DNA of 64,000 nucleotides from Martelella mediterranea DSM 17316 (lineage in GTDB: Bacteria; Pseudomonadota; Alphaproteobacteria; Rhizobiales; Rhizobiaceae): NCBI RefSeq assembly GCF_002043005.1, contig NZ_CP020330.1:3242001-3306000 (forward strand), given 5' to 3'. The position numbers and the translations under genes are program-made. Below the pieces are notes generated by a model, which saw nothing but the letters and a program-made list of their open reading frames with translations, was not told where the DNA came from and did not search any database. Below, in pieces: positions 17,379-27,338 of this stretch. Numbering within the stretch: position 1 is the first letter of the stretch; every line of letters begins with the position of its first letter.

Positions 17379-17407
17379 GTCTAAACGTTTTTTTCCGGCT
17401 ACCCTTG

Positions 17408-18634
17408 TCAGGCCGCGGCTGCGAGTTCGCTGCCGATCAGCGCGCCGAGCCGGCGCATGCCCTCGTCGATCGCGGCGGGCGCAGAGCAGGAGAACGACAG
17501 GCGGAGGTGGTTCTTGCCGCTGCCATCCGCGAAAAAAGCATTGCCGGGCACGAAGGCCACCTTGGCTTCCTTCAGCGATTCCTTGAGCAGCGCGGCGCTG
17601 TCGATATGTTCCGGCAGCGTCACCCAGACAAACATCCCGCCCTGCGGCCTGGTCCAGCTTACGCCATCGGGCATATGCCTGGCGAGCGAATCCAGCATGG
17701 CGTCGCGGCGCTCACGATAGACGGCGATGATCTTTTCCGCCTGAGCGTCGAAGCCGGCTTCGGCGACGCGCGCGACGGCCATCTGGTTGATCGTCGGCGA
17801 GTGCAGGTCGGCGGCCTGCTTTGCCAGCACCAGACGCCGGATGACCGGCCGTGCCGCGCAGACCCAGCCGACGCGCAGGCCCGGAGACAGCGTTTTGGAG
17901 AAGCTGCCGCAATAGAGCGTGCGGGTATTCTCGATGCCGCCGGAGCGCGCGCAGTCCATCGCAAGCAGCGTCTGCTGGCGCTCGCCGTCATAGCGCAATG
18001 CCCGGTAGGCGGCATCCTCGATCACGGCGATATCCAGCGCATCGGCGATATCGAGCAGTTTCTCGCGCTCCATCGGCGTCAGGCATTCACCGGTCGGGTT
18101 GGCGAAGTCGGCCGAGAGATAGGCGAATTTCACCCGGCTTCCGGCTTCGCTTGCGGCGTTGGCATAATCTTCCGGCGCGGTGTTGCGGGAGAGGTCTAGC
18201 CTGTCATAGCGCGGCTCATAGGCATTGAAGGCCTGCAGCGCGCCGAGATAGGTCGGCCACTGCACCAGCGCGGTATCGCCGGGCGAGAGCAGGAGCTTGC
18301 CGAGATAATCCAGCGCCTGCTGCGAGCCCGAGGTGATGAAGATATTGCCGATATCGGCGTTTATGCCGCGGGCGTTCATGCGCTGCACGATCCATTCGCG
18401 CAGGCGCGGATAGCCTTCGCTGACGGAATATTGCAGCGCCTGCCCGGCTTCCGAACTGCCGAGAATATCGGAATAGGCCTTCTGGAAATCGGCCGCCGGA
18501 AACAGCGCGGGATCAGGAATGCCGCCGGCGAACGAAATGATGTCCGGCTGGTCGAGCAGCTTCAGCAGTTCGCGGATTTCAGAGGCGCCCATCCGTTTGG
18601 CGCGTGTGGCGTAAATCGCTTCCCAGTCAAGCAT
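17408..18634 (-). CDS. PLP-dependent aminotransferase (2-aminoadipate/aromatic type)
   Basis: 408 residues, fold type I, class I/II. The PLP lysine is K247 in SFSKTLSPGLRVGW; other family marks are ISFAGGIPDPALFP, LQYSVSEGYPRLREW, ITSGSQQALDYLGK and FANPTG (N179). This architecture is that of LysN-like 2-aminoadipate transaminases and related broad-specificity enzymes, without the GntR domain of MocR regulators. It is monocistronic with a terminator downstream. The Lrp-type gene lies just upstream on the same strand and may control it. The exact amino donor is not readable. Confidence 0.88.
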   Translation of the reverse strand: MLDWEAIYATRAKRMGASEIRELLKLLDQPDIISFAGGIPDPALFPAADFQKAYSDILGSSEAGQALQYSVSEGYPRLREWIVQRMNARGINADIGNIFITSGSQQALDYLGKLLLSPGDTALVQWPTYLGALQAFNAYEPRYDRLDLSRNTAPEDYANAASEAGSRVKFAYLSADFANPTGECLTPMEREKLLDIADALDIAVIEDAAYRALRYDGERQQTLLAMDCARSGGIENTRTLYCGSFSKTLSPGLRVGWVCAARPVIRRLVLAKQAADLHSPTINQMAVARVAEAGFDAQAEKIIAVYRERRDAMLDSLARHMPDGVSWTRPQGGMFVWVTLPEHIDSAALLKESLKEAKVAFVPGNAFFADGSGKNHLRLSFSCSAPAAIDEGMRRLGALIGSELAAAA

Positions 18635-18808
18635 GGGGGTTTCCTCAAACGTCTTTTTTGTGCCGGGAAGATCAACACAGCACGGGATTTAAGTCAATAA
18701 TGCTGACCTATTTTTCAGCAATAAATGCGCTGGCAACGACGCATTGGCGTAATTTTCGTTCTCTGCAACCAAGAACCCCGTAATTTTATGCCGGCTACCC
18801 TAAATCAG

Positions 18809-19270
18809 TTACTCATAAACCGGCAATCGCAGCGAGTGCTTGATGGTCTTGAGCGAGACCATGCTCTTGTATTTTCGCACCACCGATTGCTGCTCACGCA
18901 TCAGCCTGTCGATAAAGGCGTTGTATTCCGCCAGATCCCGCACCACCACCAGCAGCACATAGTCGGCGTCGCCGGTCACATACCAGCAGGATTGAACCTC
19001 GACCGCGCTGTCGAGCCATTTCTGAAACTGGTCCAGGGTGTGGCGATACTCATTTTCGATCTCGAGCTCGACCAGAATGGAAAGATTTCTGTCCACCGCC
19101 TTCGGGCTCACCACAGCGACGATGCGGTCGATGACGCCTTGCCGCTTCAGGCGGGCAATCCGACGCTCAACAGCCGAAGTCGAAAGGTTGACGCCCTCGG
19201 CGATCGCCTTGGCAGGCAGGTCCGCGTTGTCCTGAAGCAGAAAAAGAATGCTGCGATCAATCTCATCTAT
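18809..19270 (-). CDS. Lrp/AsnC-family regulator with ATA at the start position
   Basis: 153 residues if read from ATA at 19270. The frame starts (I)DEIDRSILFLLQDNADLPA, the usual beginning of Lrp proteins, where the first residue is normally an ATG-coded Met. A helix-turn-helix follows (AKAIAEGVNLSTSAVERRIA, RLKRQGVI) and then the RAM effector domain (residues 65-145; VQSCWYVTGDADYVLLVVV). The stop codon before it is at 19277-19279, and the next ATG/GTG/TTG in frame is the GTG at 19114, which would remove the helix-turn-helix. An AAAGGGGG ribosome-binding site lies 10 nt before ATA. It may use a rare start, be a recent start-codon mutant, or reflect one sequencing error. Confidence 0.75.
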   Translation of the reverse strand: MDEIDRSILFLLQDNADLPAKAIAEGVNLSTSAVERRIARLKRQGVIDRIVAVVSPKAVDRNLSILVELEIENEYRHTLDQFQKWLDSAVEVQSCWYVTGDADYVLLVVVRDLAEYNAFIDRLMREQQSVVRKYKSMVSLKTIKHSLRLPVYE

Positions 19271-19290
19271 GGCGTATTATCCCCCTTTAG

Positions 19291-19305
19291 CGCGGTTTTT
19301 CCGCG
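19291..19305. promoter_or_regulatory. Perfect palindrome in the Lrp/dehydratase divergent region
   Basis: CGCGG-TTTTT-CCGCG, between the divergent Lrp-type regulator and the PLP enzyme. It could be an operator or a short hairpin; no direct evidence chooses between these. Confidence 0.35.
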
Positions 19306-19359
19306 TCATTACTTCAGACAAAGCGGTTTCAAGGTAAGTCATAGGGGTATCATCTGCGC

Positions 19360-20313
19360 ATGACAAAGCAAACAAGACCTTCAGCCGCCCGCATCGAAGA
19401 CGCCTTGAAGCGTATCGATCCGATATTCCTCAACTCGCCGCTGTTGCGGACGCAGACGCCAGGCTTCTTGCTCCTCGCCAAGGATGAGACCACAAATCCC
19501 ATCCTGAGCTTCAAGGGCCGCGGCACCAGCAATTTTGTTGCTTGCCTAAAGCCAGATGCTCCGCCGCTGGTCACCGCCTCAGCCGGGAATTTCGGCCAGG
19601 GGCTCGCCTACAATGCCGCCCGCACTGGTCGGGCGCTCACCGTCTTCGCCAGTATCAACGCCAATCCGCGCAAGATCGAGGCAATGCGCCGTTTCGGCGC
19701 GGAGGTCATTCTCGAGGGCGAGGATTTCGATGCGGCCAAGGCGGCAGCAAAGGCCTACGCGAAAGCCAACGCCCTGCTTTTCGTCGAAGACGGCGCATCC
19801 GCCGCCATCGCGGAGGGCGCCGGTACGATCGCAGCGGAACTGACGAGGGAGGCCGATGACATAGACGCCATTTTCGTTCCCTTGGGCAACGGAGCGCTCG
19901 CCGCCGGTATCGGCTGCTGGTTCAAGGCACGGTCGCCAAAAACACGAGTGGTTGCCGTCGCCGCAAAAAACGCCCCCTGCATGGCGTTGTCCTTCGAATC
20001 TGGAAAGCCGGTTTCAACGGCTTCGGCAGACACGATCGCGGACGGCATCGCGATTCGCGAGCCGGTCCCCGAAGCCGTCGAATGGCTGCAGGACACCATC
20101 GACGAAGTGGTTCTGGTGGATGATGAGGCGATATTGGCCGCCATGCGGTTTGCACGACAAAGCTGGAACCGACTTGTGGAACCTGCAGGCGCTGCCGGTT
20201 TGGCTGCCGCACTTCTTCAGGCGGACCGGCTGAAAGGCAAATGCGTGGCCACAGCATTGTGCGGGGGAAACCTGACCGATGCCCAGATCGCTTCATGGTT
20301 TCCGGAAGACTGA
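19360..20313 (+). CDS. Threonine/serine dehydratase-like PLP enzyme
   Basis: 317 residues, fold type II. The PLP lysine is K52 in SFKGRG; ASAGNFGQGLAYNAA is the substrate-carboxylate loop and PLGNGALAAG the phosphate-binding glycine loop. The C-terminal GGNLTD supports the threonine dehydratase/serine racemase group. It lacks the ACT regulatory domain of biosynthetic IlvA, so a catabolic dehydratase, racemase or ectoine-type (EutB-like) ammonia-lyase are alternatives. It is divergent from the Lrp-type gene, a usual target arrangement. The gene ends before a minus-strand terminator that serves ilvC. Confidence 0.85.
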   Translation: MTKQTRPSAARIEDALKRIDPIFLNSPLLRTQTPGFLLLAKDETTNPILSFKGRGTSNFVACLKPDAPPLVTASAGNFGQGLAYNAARTGRALTVFASINANPRKIEAMRRFGAEVILEGEDFDAAKAAAKAYAKANALLFVEDGASAAIAEGAGTIAAELTREADDIDAIFVPLGNGALAAGIGCWFKARSPKTRVVAVAAKNAPCMALSFESGKPVSTASADTIADGIAIREPVPEAVEWLQDTIDEVVLVDDEAILAAMRFARQSWNRLVEPAGAAGLAAALLQADRLKGKCVATALCGGNLTDAQIASWFPED

Positions 20314-20340
20314 CAAAACCGAGCGGGCACCAGTAAAAAA

Positions 20341-20367
20341 AGCCGGAGGGCGGCAACCCTCCGGCTT
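20341..20367 (-). terminator. Terminator of ilvC (also end of the convergent gene)
   Basis: AGCCGGAGGG / CCCTCCGGCT stem with a CGGCAA loop. On the minus strand it is followed by six or more Ts (20335-20340), 28 nt after the ilvC stop. Confidence 0.9.
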
Positions 20368-20394
20368 CATAGTCACAGCGCAAATGCGACGCGC

Positions 20395-21471
<1,077 letters not shown>

Positions 21472-21476
21472 TCAAT

Positions 21477-22103
21477 TCATTTGGCCGCGTAAAGCAGCCA
21501 GAAACGTTCAACCGCACGCTCGGCGCGCCGCTGGAACATGCCGCGGTCGGCGGCCTCGCCCAGAAGCTGGCGCACATGGCTGTCGCCGACGATCAGCCCG
21601 TAGAGCACGCGGTAAGCCTCGTCGCCATTGTCGAACAGCAGCACGCCGGAGCGTCTTCCGTCTTCCAGCAGCGCGCGGGCGCGCTGGTCGATCTGCGCCC
21701 TGCCCCGCTCCAGAAGCATGCGGCCGAGCTTTTGTCCATCCCGCGTCACCCGGCCGATCGCCAGCCGGTTCAGCGCCAGCGAGACATCGCCGGAGAGCAC
21801 TTCCAGCAGATCCTGTCCGAATGTCTGGAGATGCCGCTTGAGTTCGTCGCCATCAAGGCGATGGCCGGCGCTTTCGAACGTGCGCACCTTGCTGGCCTGA
21901 TAGGCGACCATGGCCGCGAGCAGACCGTCGCGGTCACCGAACCATTTGTAGAGGCTTTCCTTGGAGCAGCTTGCCGCGCGTGCGATCCCCGCCGTGGTCA
22001 CGGATTTCTCGCCGCCCTCAACCAGAAGCCGCAGCGCCTGCTCGAGCACCGCCTGCTGGCGGGGCGAAAAATGGGCCTCGATATCGGTGTCGTCGGTCAA
22101 CAA
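21477..22103 (-). CDS. TetR-family transcriptional regulator, likely TTG start
   Basis: About 208 residues. The N-terminal TetR helix-turn-helix is at about 10-60 (LEQALRLLVEGGEKSVTTAG, IARAASCSKESLYKWFGDRD); the rest is a helical ligand-binding domain. No ATG is in frame near the domain start; TTG codons at 22103 and 22100, with GAGAG about 7 nt upstream, are the best starts. A 23-bp palindrome at 22221-22243 lies 118 nt upstream and is a good operator candidate. It precedes ilvC by 62 nt but is probably not a specific regulator of it. The inducer is unknown. Confidence 0.82.
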   Translation of the reverse strand: MLTDDTDIEAHFSPRQQAVLEQALRLLVEGGEKSVTTAGIARAASCSKESLYKWFGDRDGLLAAMVAYQASKVRTFESAGHRLDGDELKRHLQTFGQDLLEVLSGDVSLALNRLAIGRVTRDGQKLGRMLLERGRAQIDQRARALLEDGRRSGVLLFDNGDEAYRVLYGLIVGDSHVRQLLGEAADRGMFQRRAERAVERFWLLYAAK

Positions 22104-22220
22104 AAGGCTCTCTCGACTGGAGCATGGGCGATTGGACAACCGCGCCGAATGCTCCAGCTTCTTTCTTTCGGCGCGGCGGGTTAACGAAAAACCGGAGTCC
22201 GTTTTTCTGCCCGACGCACC

Positions 22221-22243
22221 AGGTAACGTACGGTACGGTACCT
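22221..22243. promoter_or_regulatory. Probable TetR operator
   Basis: 23-bp imperfect palindrome, AGGTA-n-CGTAC centred on one base and mirrored as GTACG-n-TACCT; only the centre and one symmetric pair break the symmetry. This is the size and shape of TetR sites. It lies upstream of the TetR gene at 21477-22103. Confidence 0.6.
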
Positions 22244-22338
22244 AGTGCAACAGATTTCAGCCGCGGTCAAGCGTTTTGATGACCCGGAACGCTGCCTGCC
22301 CACTGCAAGGCTATCGCTTATCACTTTGTCGCATAGCC

Positions 22339-22494
22339 TCCCAATCTTCTCGCCCCGGAGGGGAGAGATGTCGCGACAGCGACAGTGAGGGGGGAGTCTA
22401 TCCCCGGGGACGGCCTCACAGCTCTGGGACGCTGCTTCCACCCTCACTGCCCCTTTCGGGGCATCTCTCCCGCCAGCGGGAGAGAGTATTGGGA
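22339..22494. repeat. Inverted-repeat intergenic element (RIME-like)
   Basis: Two arms of about 57 nt, 22339-22395 and 22438-22494, are imperfect reverse complements. Shared cores include TCCCAAT / ATTGGGA, GGGAGAGATG / CATCTCTCCC and CAGTGAGGG / CCCTCACTG, with internal small hairpins (GCCCCGGAGGGG type; CCCGCCAGCGGG). The pairing may continue outwards, since GTCGCATA near 22328 is complementary to TATGCGA near 22510. Such mosaic palindromes are common between genes in rhizobia. No ORF inside is credible. Confidence 0.6.
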
Positions 22495-22588
22495 GCAAGC
22501 TGCCACGCCATATGCGATACCCCCTGCAGTCTACCCTGATGATGCCGAGGAGCTCCATCCACCGTCGCAATCCCGGAGCCCGGCGCGC

Positions 22589-25500
22589 CTATAGCTTCAG
22601 CCCGGCCGCCGGCTCAGGAAGGTGATAGGCATAGCCTTGCGCCAGATCGACGCCCATGTCTCTCAGCCGCGCGGCGATCTTGTCATCGGAGACATATTCG
22701 GCGACCGTCTGGATGTTCAGGACCCGCGCCATCTCCACGAAGCACCGGATCGTCGCCTCGTCGACGGGATGGGTCAGCAGCCCCTGGGCAAACTGGCCGT
22801 CGATCTTGAGAAAATCGATGGAGAAGCGTTTGAGGTAGCTGAAGGACGAGGAGCCCGCGCCGAAATCGTCGAGCGCGATCATCACGCCGCGATCACGCAG
22901 CGCCCGAATGAATTCCATGGCCTCGGCCATGTTGGAGATCACGGATGTCTCGGTGATTTCCAGGCACAGGCTGCGGCGCACCGCCTCGCTTGCCCCATCA
23001 AGCAATTCCAAAGCGAAACGGTGGAACCCGCGGTCGCCGACCGACTGGCCCGAGACATTCACCGACACGACGCTCTGTGGCCCGGCGCCGGCAGACTGCA
23101 TCCATTCCAGAGCGTGGGCAAGCACCCAGCGATCTATCCGGGTTGCGAGATTGAAGCGCTCGGAGGCCGGCAGAAAGGCGCTTGGCGGAATAACGCCGCC
23201 ATTCTCGTCGATCATGCGCAGCAGAAGTTCGACATGGGTCTTGCCGCCCGTTCCGGAAAACGGGACGATCTTCTGGGCATAAAGCACAAAGCCGTCTTCC
23301 TCCAGCGCCTCCTCTATGCGGGTGACCCAGCTTGTCTGGCCGACCAGGGATCTCACGGCCTCGTCATAGTCTCTCCAGACATGGACCCGGTTGCGCCCCT
23401 CCTCCTTGGCCGCATAACAGGCGGCATCCGCCTCCTGAAGGATCGTCGCGACGCTGGCCGCGGCATCATTGATCCTCGCAAGGCCGATACTGGCGCCGAT
23501 CCGGTAGTGCTTGCCCTCATGAACCAGAACGAAATCGGCAACCGCATCGCAGATTTTCTGGGCGATGTTCTGGGCGATATCGATGGGACAGTTTTCGATG
23601 ATCGCGGCGAACTCATCGCCACCGAGACGCGCGAGAGCGTCATTCGCCCGGATCACGCCCTGGATCAGCCGGCTGATCTTGATCAGCAACTCGTCGCCAA
23701 CGGCATGGCCGCAACTGTCATTGACGATCTTGAACCGGTCGAGATCGATGAACAGCAGGGCCGAATCGGGGCCGCCGGCACGGGCCGCGTCGAGGGTCTT
23801 GTACATCCGCCGCTCGAATTCCGACCGGTTGATGAGGCCGGTGAGCTGATCATGGCTGGCGCGATAGGACATTTCACGCGCCAGCCGCCTCTGCTCGCTG
23901 ACATCGTGAAACACCAGGACGGCGCCAAGGACCTCGCCCTCCCCGTTCCGGATCGGGGCGCAGGAATCCTCGATCGCGAACGCCCGTCCGTCGCGCGAAA
24001 TCAGGAGCGTATCCTCCGACAGCCCGACCACCTGGCGCAATTCCAGGCAGGTGCGGATCGGATCCATTGCCGGTTCGCGACTTTCTTCGTGGATGATGCT
24101 GAAAACGCGGTGGGACGGCTCGCCCTCGGCATCGGCCGTGGACCATCCCGTCATGTGCTCGGCGATCGGGTTCAGCCAGCGGATCGTGCCGTCGGCATTC
24201 GCCGTGATAACGGCGTCCCCGATCGAATCCAGCGTGACCCGCATCAACTCGTGCTGCTCCCCGAGGTCGAGAGCCAGTTGCCGCTCCTCCGTGACATCCC
24301 AAGTCACGCCGATGAACCGGTCCGGACCGCCATCGACGCCGCGCACCAGACGCGCCGAGCCATGCAGATGATGGACCGAGCCATCCGGCCAGACGACCCG
24401 GTATTCCTCGTCCATCAGGTCGTCGTTCTCGATAGCGCGCCTGACGGCACCCGACACGCGCGCGGCATCCTCTTCATGGGTGTTGCGTTCCCAGACTTCG
24501 AGCAGCGGCGGGCTGGTGTCCGGTGACAGGCCATAGAGGCGGTACATGCCCGCATCCCAGCTTGCCTCGTTGGTGGAGAGGTTTATCTCCCATATGCCGA
24601 TGCCGCCATTGTCGGCGGCGATCGCCATGCGCTCCGCGTTCAAGAGCCGCTCGGCCTCCCGTTCCTTCTGCCGGGTGATATCGGTATGGGTGCCGATCAT
24701 GCGCAGCGGCCGGCCCTCGTCATCGCGTTCGGTGACCAGCCCGCGGTCGAGGATCCATATCCATCGGCCGTCCTTGTGGCGCATCCGGAACTGTTCCTCG
24801 AAGATCGGCGCCTCGCCGCGAACATGGGCCGCATCCGCCGCCAGCGCCCGGTCCATATCGTCGGGATGGATAAAGGATTGCCAGGCGGTTCCGCTGTCGG
24901 TCACCTCTTCACGGGTATAGCCGATCAGTTCGCACCAGATATCGGAGTAATTCGTCTTGCCGGTAACGAGGTCGGCGTCCCATATGCCGATCCGTCCGGT
25001 TTCCGTCGCCACCGAAAACAGCCGGTTGACCTCCTCCAACGCCTTTCGCTGGGCCACTGCCTCGCTGATATCCTGAAACGTGCCGACCATTCGGACCACC
25101 CGACCATTGGCGTATTCCGCCGAGCCAACGGCGCGGACCCAGAGCAGCTTTCCTCTCGCGGTGATAAGCTGCAGTTCCAGATCCCACCCCTCGCCTGTCG
25201 CGATGCATTTTTCAACCGCCGCCATAATGAGCGCTTGCGAATCCGGCGCATAGAAATTGATCGCCGTGTCGAGCTGAGGTTCGTAATCCGGTTCGACGTC
25301 GTGAATCCGGCAGGTCTCTTTCGACCAGCGCAACCGGCCTTCGACAAGGTCCAACTCCCAGCCGCCGACGCCTGCCACCTGGCCCGTGCGGTCGAGAAGC
25401 TCCTTGCTCAGGCGAAGCTCCTCTTCCCTGCGCTTCTGCACCGTAATGTCCACGTGGATGCCGAACATCCATTCCGGCCGTCCATCGCTTCGACGCGCAA

Positions 25501-27073
25501 GCACGCGACCGCGCGTGGCGATCCATATCCACTGACCGTCCTTGTGCCTTATGCGCAGTTCGGCCTCGAAATCATTGGTCTCGCCGTTGAAATGCGCGTC
25601 AATCCGGGCGTCAAGCAGCGGCCGGTCATCGGGATGAATCCGGTCCCGGAAGGCGTCGATCGTGACCGGCGCGAGCTCCTTCAGCGTATAGCCGAGCATG
25701 GCCGCCCATTCGTCATTCACACGGTTTTCGCCGGTGATGACGTTCCACTCCCAGGTGCCTGCACCCGTGCCCTCGATGATCTGGCCGAGCCTGCGTCTTT
25801 CGGCGCGCAGCGCCATTTCGATCTGCCGGCGATAGGTGACGTTCTCGACAATGCCGATTGACCGCAGCACTTCTCCTGATGCCCCGCGCTCGATCACGGC
25901 CGAAAGCAGCACCTCGATCACCGCGCCGGAACGGGTGGTCATCTGCGCCTCGACATCCTCGTAGTATCCTTCGCTCGCAAGCGCCGGCAGCAATTCGGTG
26001 CGGAAACGCCGCGCTGATGACCCCGGCATGAAATCCGCGAGAGGCCGACCGAGCACGTCCTCCCGGCAATAGCCCATCACCTCCAGCCAGCGGTCGCTGA
26101 CGCTCAAAAGCCGGCCGTCAGGGTCGACCGCGTGAAGCATCGCCGGCGTGGACTGATAGAGCCGGCGCAGCCGCTGCTCCGCTTGCGAAAGCTCGTTCTG
26201 CGTCGCCAGGATATCGGAAATATCGCGGATGATTTCGGTGGCGCCGACAATATCGCCGTCTTCGGAAACCACCGGACCGATCGACACGGAGACCGGAATG
26301 GCCGACCCGTCCCTGTGCCTGCGTTCCGTGCGGATCGTGCGGGCATTGCCGAGTTCCCTCAGCCGCGAATACGGGTCGTAGGCGGCTGTATCGTCGCCCG
26401 CCATGATGCCGGCCGAAGCGCCCAGGGCCTCATCAGCCGCATAGCCGAACATTCGCTCGGCGGCCCTGTTCCACCGGGTGATTCGGCCGCCCATATCCAT
26501 GGTGACGATCGCATCCTCGCTGTTTTGCAGGATCGATTGCGTCTCGGCCGCGGCGGCCAGCAGTTCGTTCTCATGCAGGAACGCCCGGCGCATTTCCAGC
26601 GCCCTAGCCGTCGCTTCCGCGAGATGGGACAGAATCTGCCGCTGCTCGTCGGAAAGGCTGCGCGCTTCCATATCGATGACGCAGAGAGAGCCGACATTCT
26701 CACCGCCGGACAGCTTGAGGGGCACGCCGGCGTAAAAGCGGATCCCGGGGTCACCCGTAACGAAGGGGTTAGCCGCGAAGCGCTCATCCTTGCGGGCATC
26801 GCCAACCTCAAGAAGACCGTCACCTTCAATCGCGTAAGTGCAGAACGACAGGCGCCGCTCGGTCTCCACCAGACCTTCGAGGCCGACATTCGCCTTGAAC
26901 CACTGCCGATCCCTGTCGATCAACGAAATCAGGGATACGGGCGTGCCGCAAACCAATGCCGCCGCCCTGGCGAGCGCATCGAACTCCGCCTCCGGCTGCG
27001 TGTCGATCACCTCGAGCTTGCGCAGCGCCGCGAGACGCTTCTCCTCCGCATTTGGCTTCAGGGGGCTATTCAA
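22589..27073 (-). CDS. GAF/multi-PAS/GGDEF/EAL c-di-GMP signalling protein
   Basis: 1494 residues, apparently cytoplasmic because no membrane segment is visible. Order: an N-terminal GAF domain (about 20-165), about seven PAS units (175-1060), GGDEF (about 1075-1235) and EAL (about 1245-1490). The cyclase motif LGGDEF is intact near residue 1151 and is preceded by the inhibitory site RAND five residues upstream. The EAL domain has ELLLR in place of EALLR, but NVSGQS, LEITETS, DDFGAGSSSF, FLKIDG and TVAEY remain, so phosphodiesterase residues look intact. It could make and degrade c-di-GMP, with the PAS units as sensors. It starts with TTG, preceded by AGGA. No partner gene is adjacent. Confidence 0.9.
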   Translation of the reverse strand: MNSPLKPNAEEKRLAALRKLEVIDTQPEAEFDALARAAALVCGTPVSLISLIDRDRQWFKANVGLEGLVETERRLSFCTYAIEGDGLLEVGDARKDERFAANPFVTGDPGIRFYAGVPLKLSGGENVGSLCVIDMEARSLSDEQRQILSHLAEATARALEMRRAFLHENELLAAAAETQSILQNSEDAIVTMDMGGRITRWNRAAERMFGYAADEALGASAGIMAGDDTAAYDPYSRLRELGNARTIRTERRHRDGSAIPVSVSIGPVVSEDGDIVGATEIIRDISDILATQNELSQAEQRLRRLYQSTPAMLHAVDPDGRLLSVSDRWLEVMGYCREDVLGRPLADFMPGSSARRFRTELLPALASEGYYEDVEAQMTTRSGAVIEVLLSAVIERGASGEVLRSIGIVENVTYRRQIEMALRAERRRLGQIIEGTGAGTWEWNVITGENRVNDEWAAMLGYTLKELAPVTIDAFRDRIHPDDRPLLDARIDAHFNGETNDFEAELRIRHKDGQWIWIATRGRVLARRSDGRPEWMFGIHVDITVQKRREEELRLSKELLDRTGQVAGVGGWELDLVEGRLRWSKETCRIHDVEPDYEPQLDTAINFYAPDSQALIMAAVEKCIATGEGWDLELQLITARGKLLWVRAVGSAEYANGRVVRMVGTFQDISEAVAQRKALEEVNRLFSVATETGRIGIWDADLVTGKTNYSDIWCELIGYTREEVTDSGTAWQSFIHPDDMDRALAADAAHVRGEAPIFEEQFRMRHKDGRWIWILDRGLVTERDDEGRPLRMIGTHTDITRQKEREAERLLNAERMAIAADNGGIGIWEINLSTNEASWDAGMYRLYGLSPDTSPPLLEVWERNTHEEDAARVSGAVRRAIENDDLMDEEYRVVWPDGSVHHLHGSARLVRGVDGGPDRFIGVTWDVTEERQLALDLGEQHELMRVTLDSIGDAVITANADGTIRWLNPIAEHMTGWSTADAEGEPSHRVFSIIHEESREPAMDPIRTCLELRQVVGLSEDTLLISRDGRAFAIEDSCAPIRNGEGEVLGAVLVFHDVSEQRRLAREMSYRASHDQLTGLINRSEFERRMYKTLDAARAGGPDSALLFIDLDRFKIVNDSCGHAVGDELLIKISRLIQGVIRANDALARLGGDEFAAIIENCPIDIAQNIAQKICDAVADFVLVHEGKHYRIGASIGLARINDAAASVATILQEADAACYAAKEEGRNRVHVWRDYDEAVRSLVGQTSWVTRIEEALEEDGFVLYAQKIVPFSGTGGKTHVELLLRMIDENGGVIPPSAFLPASERFNLATRIDRWVLAHALEWMQSAGAGPQSVVSVNVSGQSVGDRGFHRFALELLDGASEAVRRSLCLEITETSVISNMAEAMEFIRALRDRGVMIALDDFGAGSSSFSYLKRFSIDFLKIDGQFAQGLLTHPVDEATIRCFVEMARVLNIQTVAEYVSDDKIAARLRDMGVDLAQGYAYHLPEPAAGLKL

Positions 27074-27296
27074 TGGCGCTCGTCCTGATACCGGTAAGAT
27101 ACTCTATGACATTTTAGCATAGCATGAAAAACGTTCTCCGTAACACGTCCAGACCCAGGCCCGGACATCTACGGCCTCGCTTCATGATATGAAGCGCAAA
27201 GCAAATTTTTCAACCAGGCAAGGTCTGACCGGACCAAACGGCGATGAACGCTGCCGCAATACGTAAGTTTATACTAACTAAATTACATATAAAAAA

Positions 27297-27321
27297 ACCC
27301 GGAACGCGAGGCTCCGGGTTT
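27297..27321. terminator. Bidirectional terminator after hupB
   Basis: CCCGGA...TCCGGG hairpin (extended with AAC / GTT) flanked by seven As upstream and five Ts downstream. It serves hupB on the minus strand. Confidence 0.85.
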
Positions 27322-27338
27322 TTCGCCTAACAGCGAGA

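Larger units (their letters stand above)
16980..17407. other. 428-nt intergenic mosaic of palindromes and duplicated terminators
   Basis: Lies between the aminotransferase and MFS genes, both on the minus strand. It contains two near-identical terminator hairpins (17117-17145 and 17350-17378) flanking two alphaproteobacterial-type palindromes (17209-17231 and 17294-17316). No coding potential was seen. The MFS promoter is expected near 17000-17100. Confidence 0.7.

Noticed and set aside
22622..24526. 634-codon plus-strand ORF
   Set aside because: Antisense to the GGDEF-EAL domains of the 1494-residue protein.
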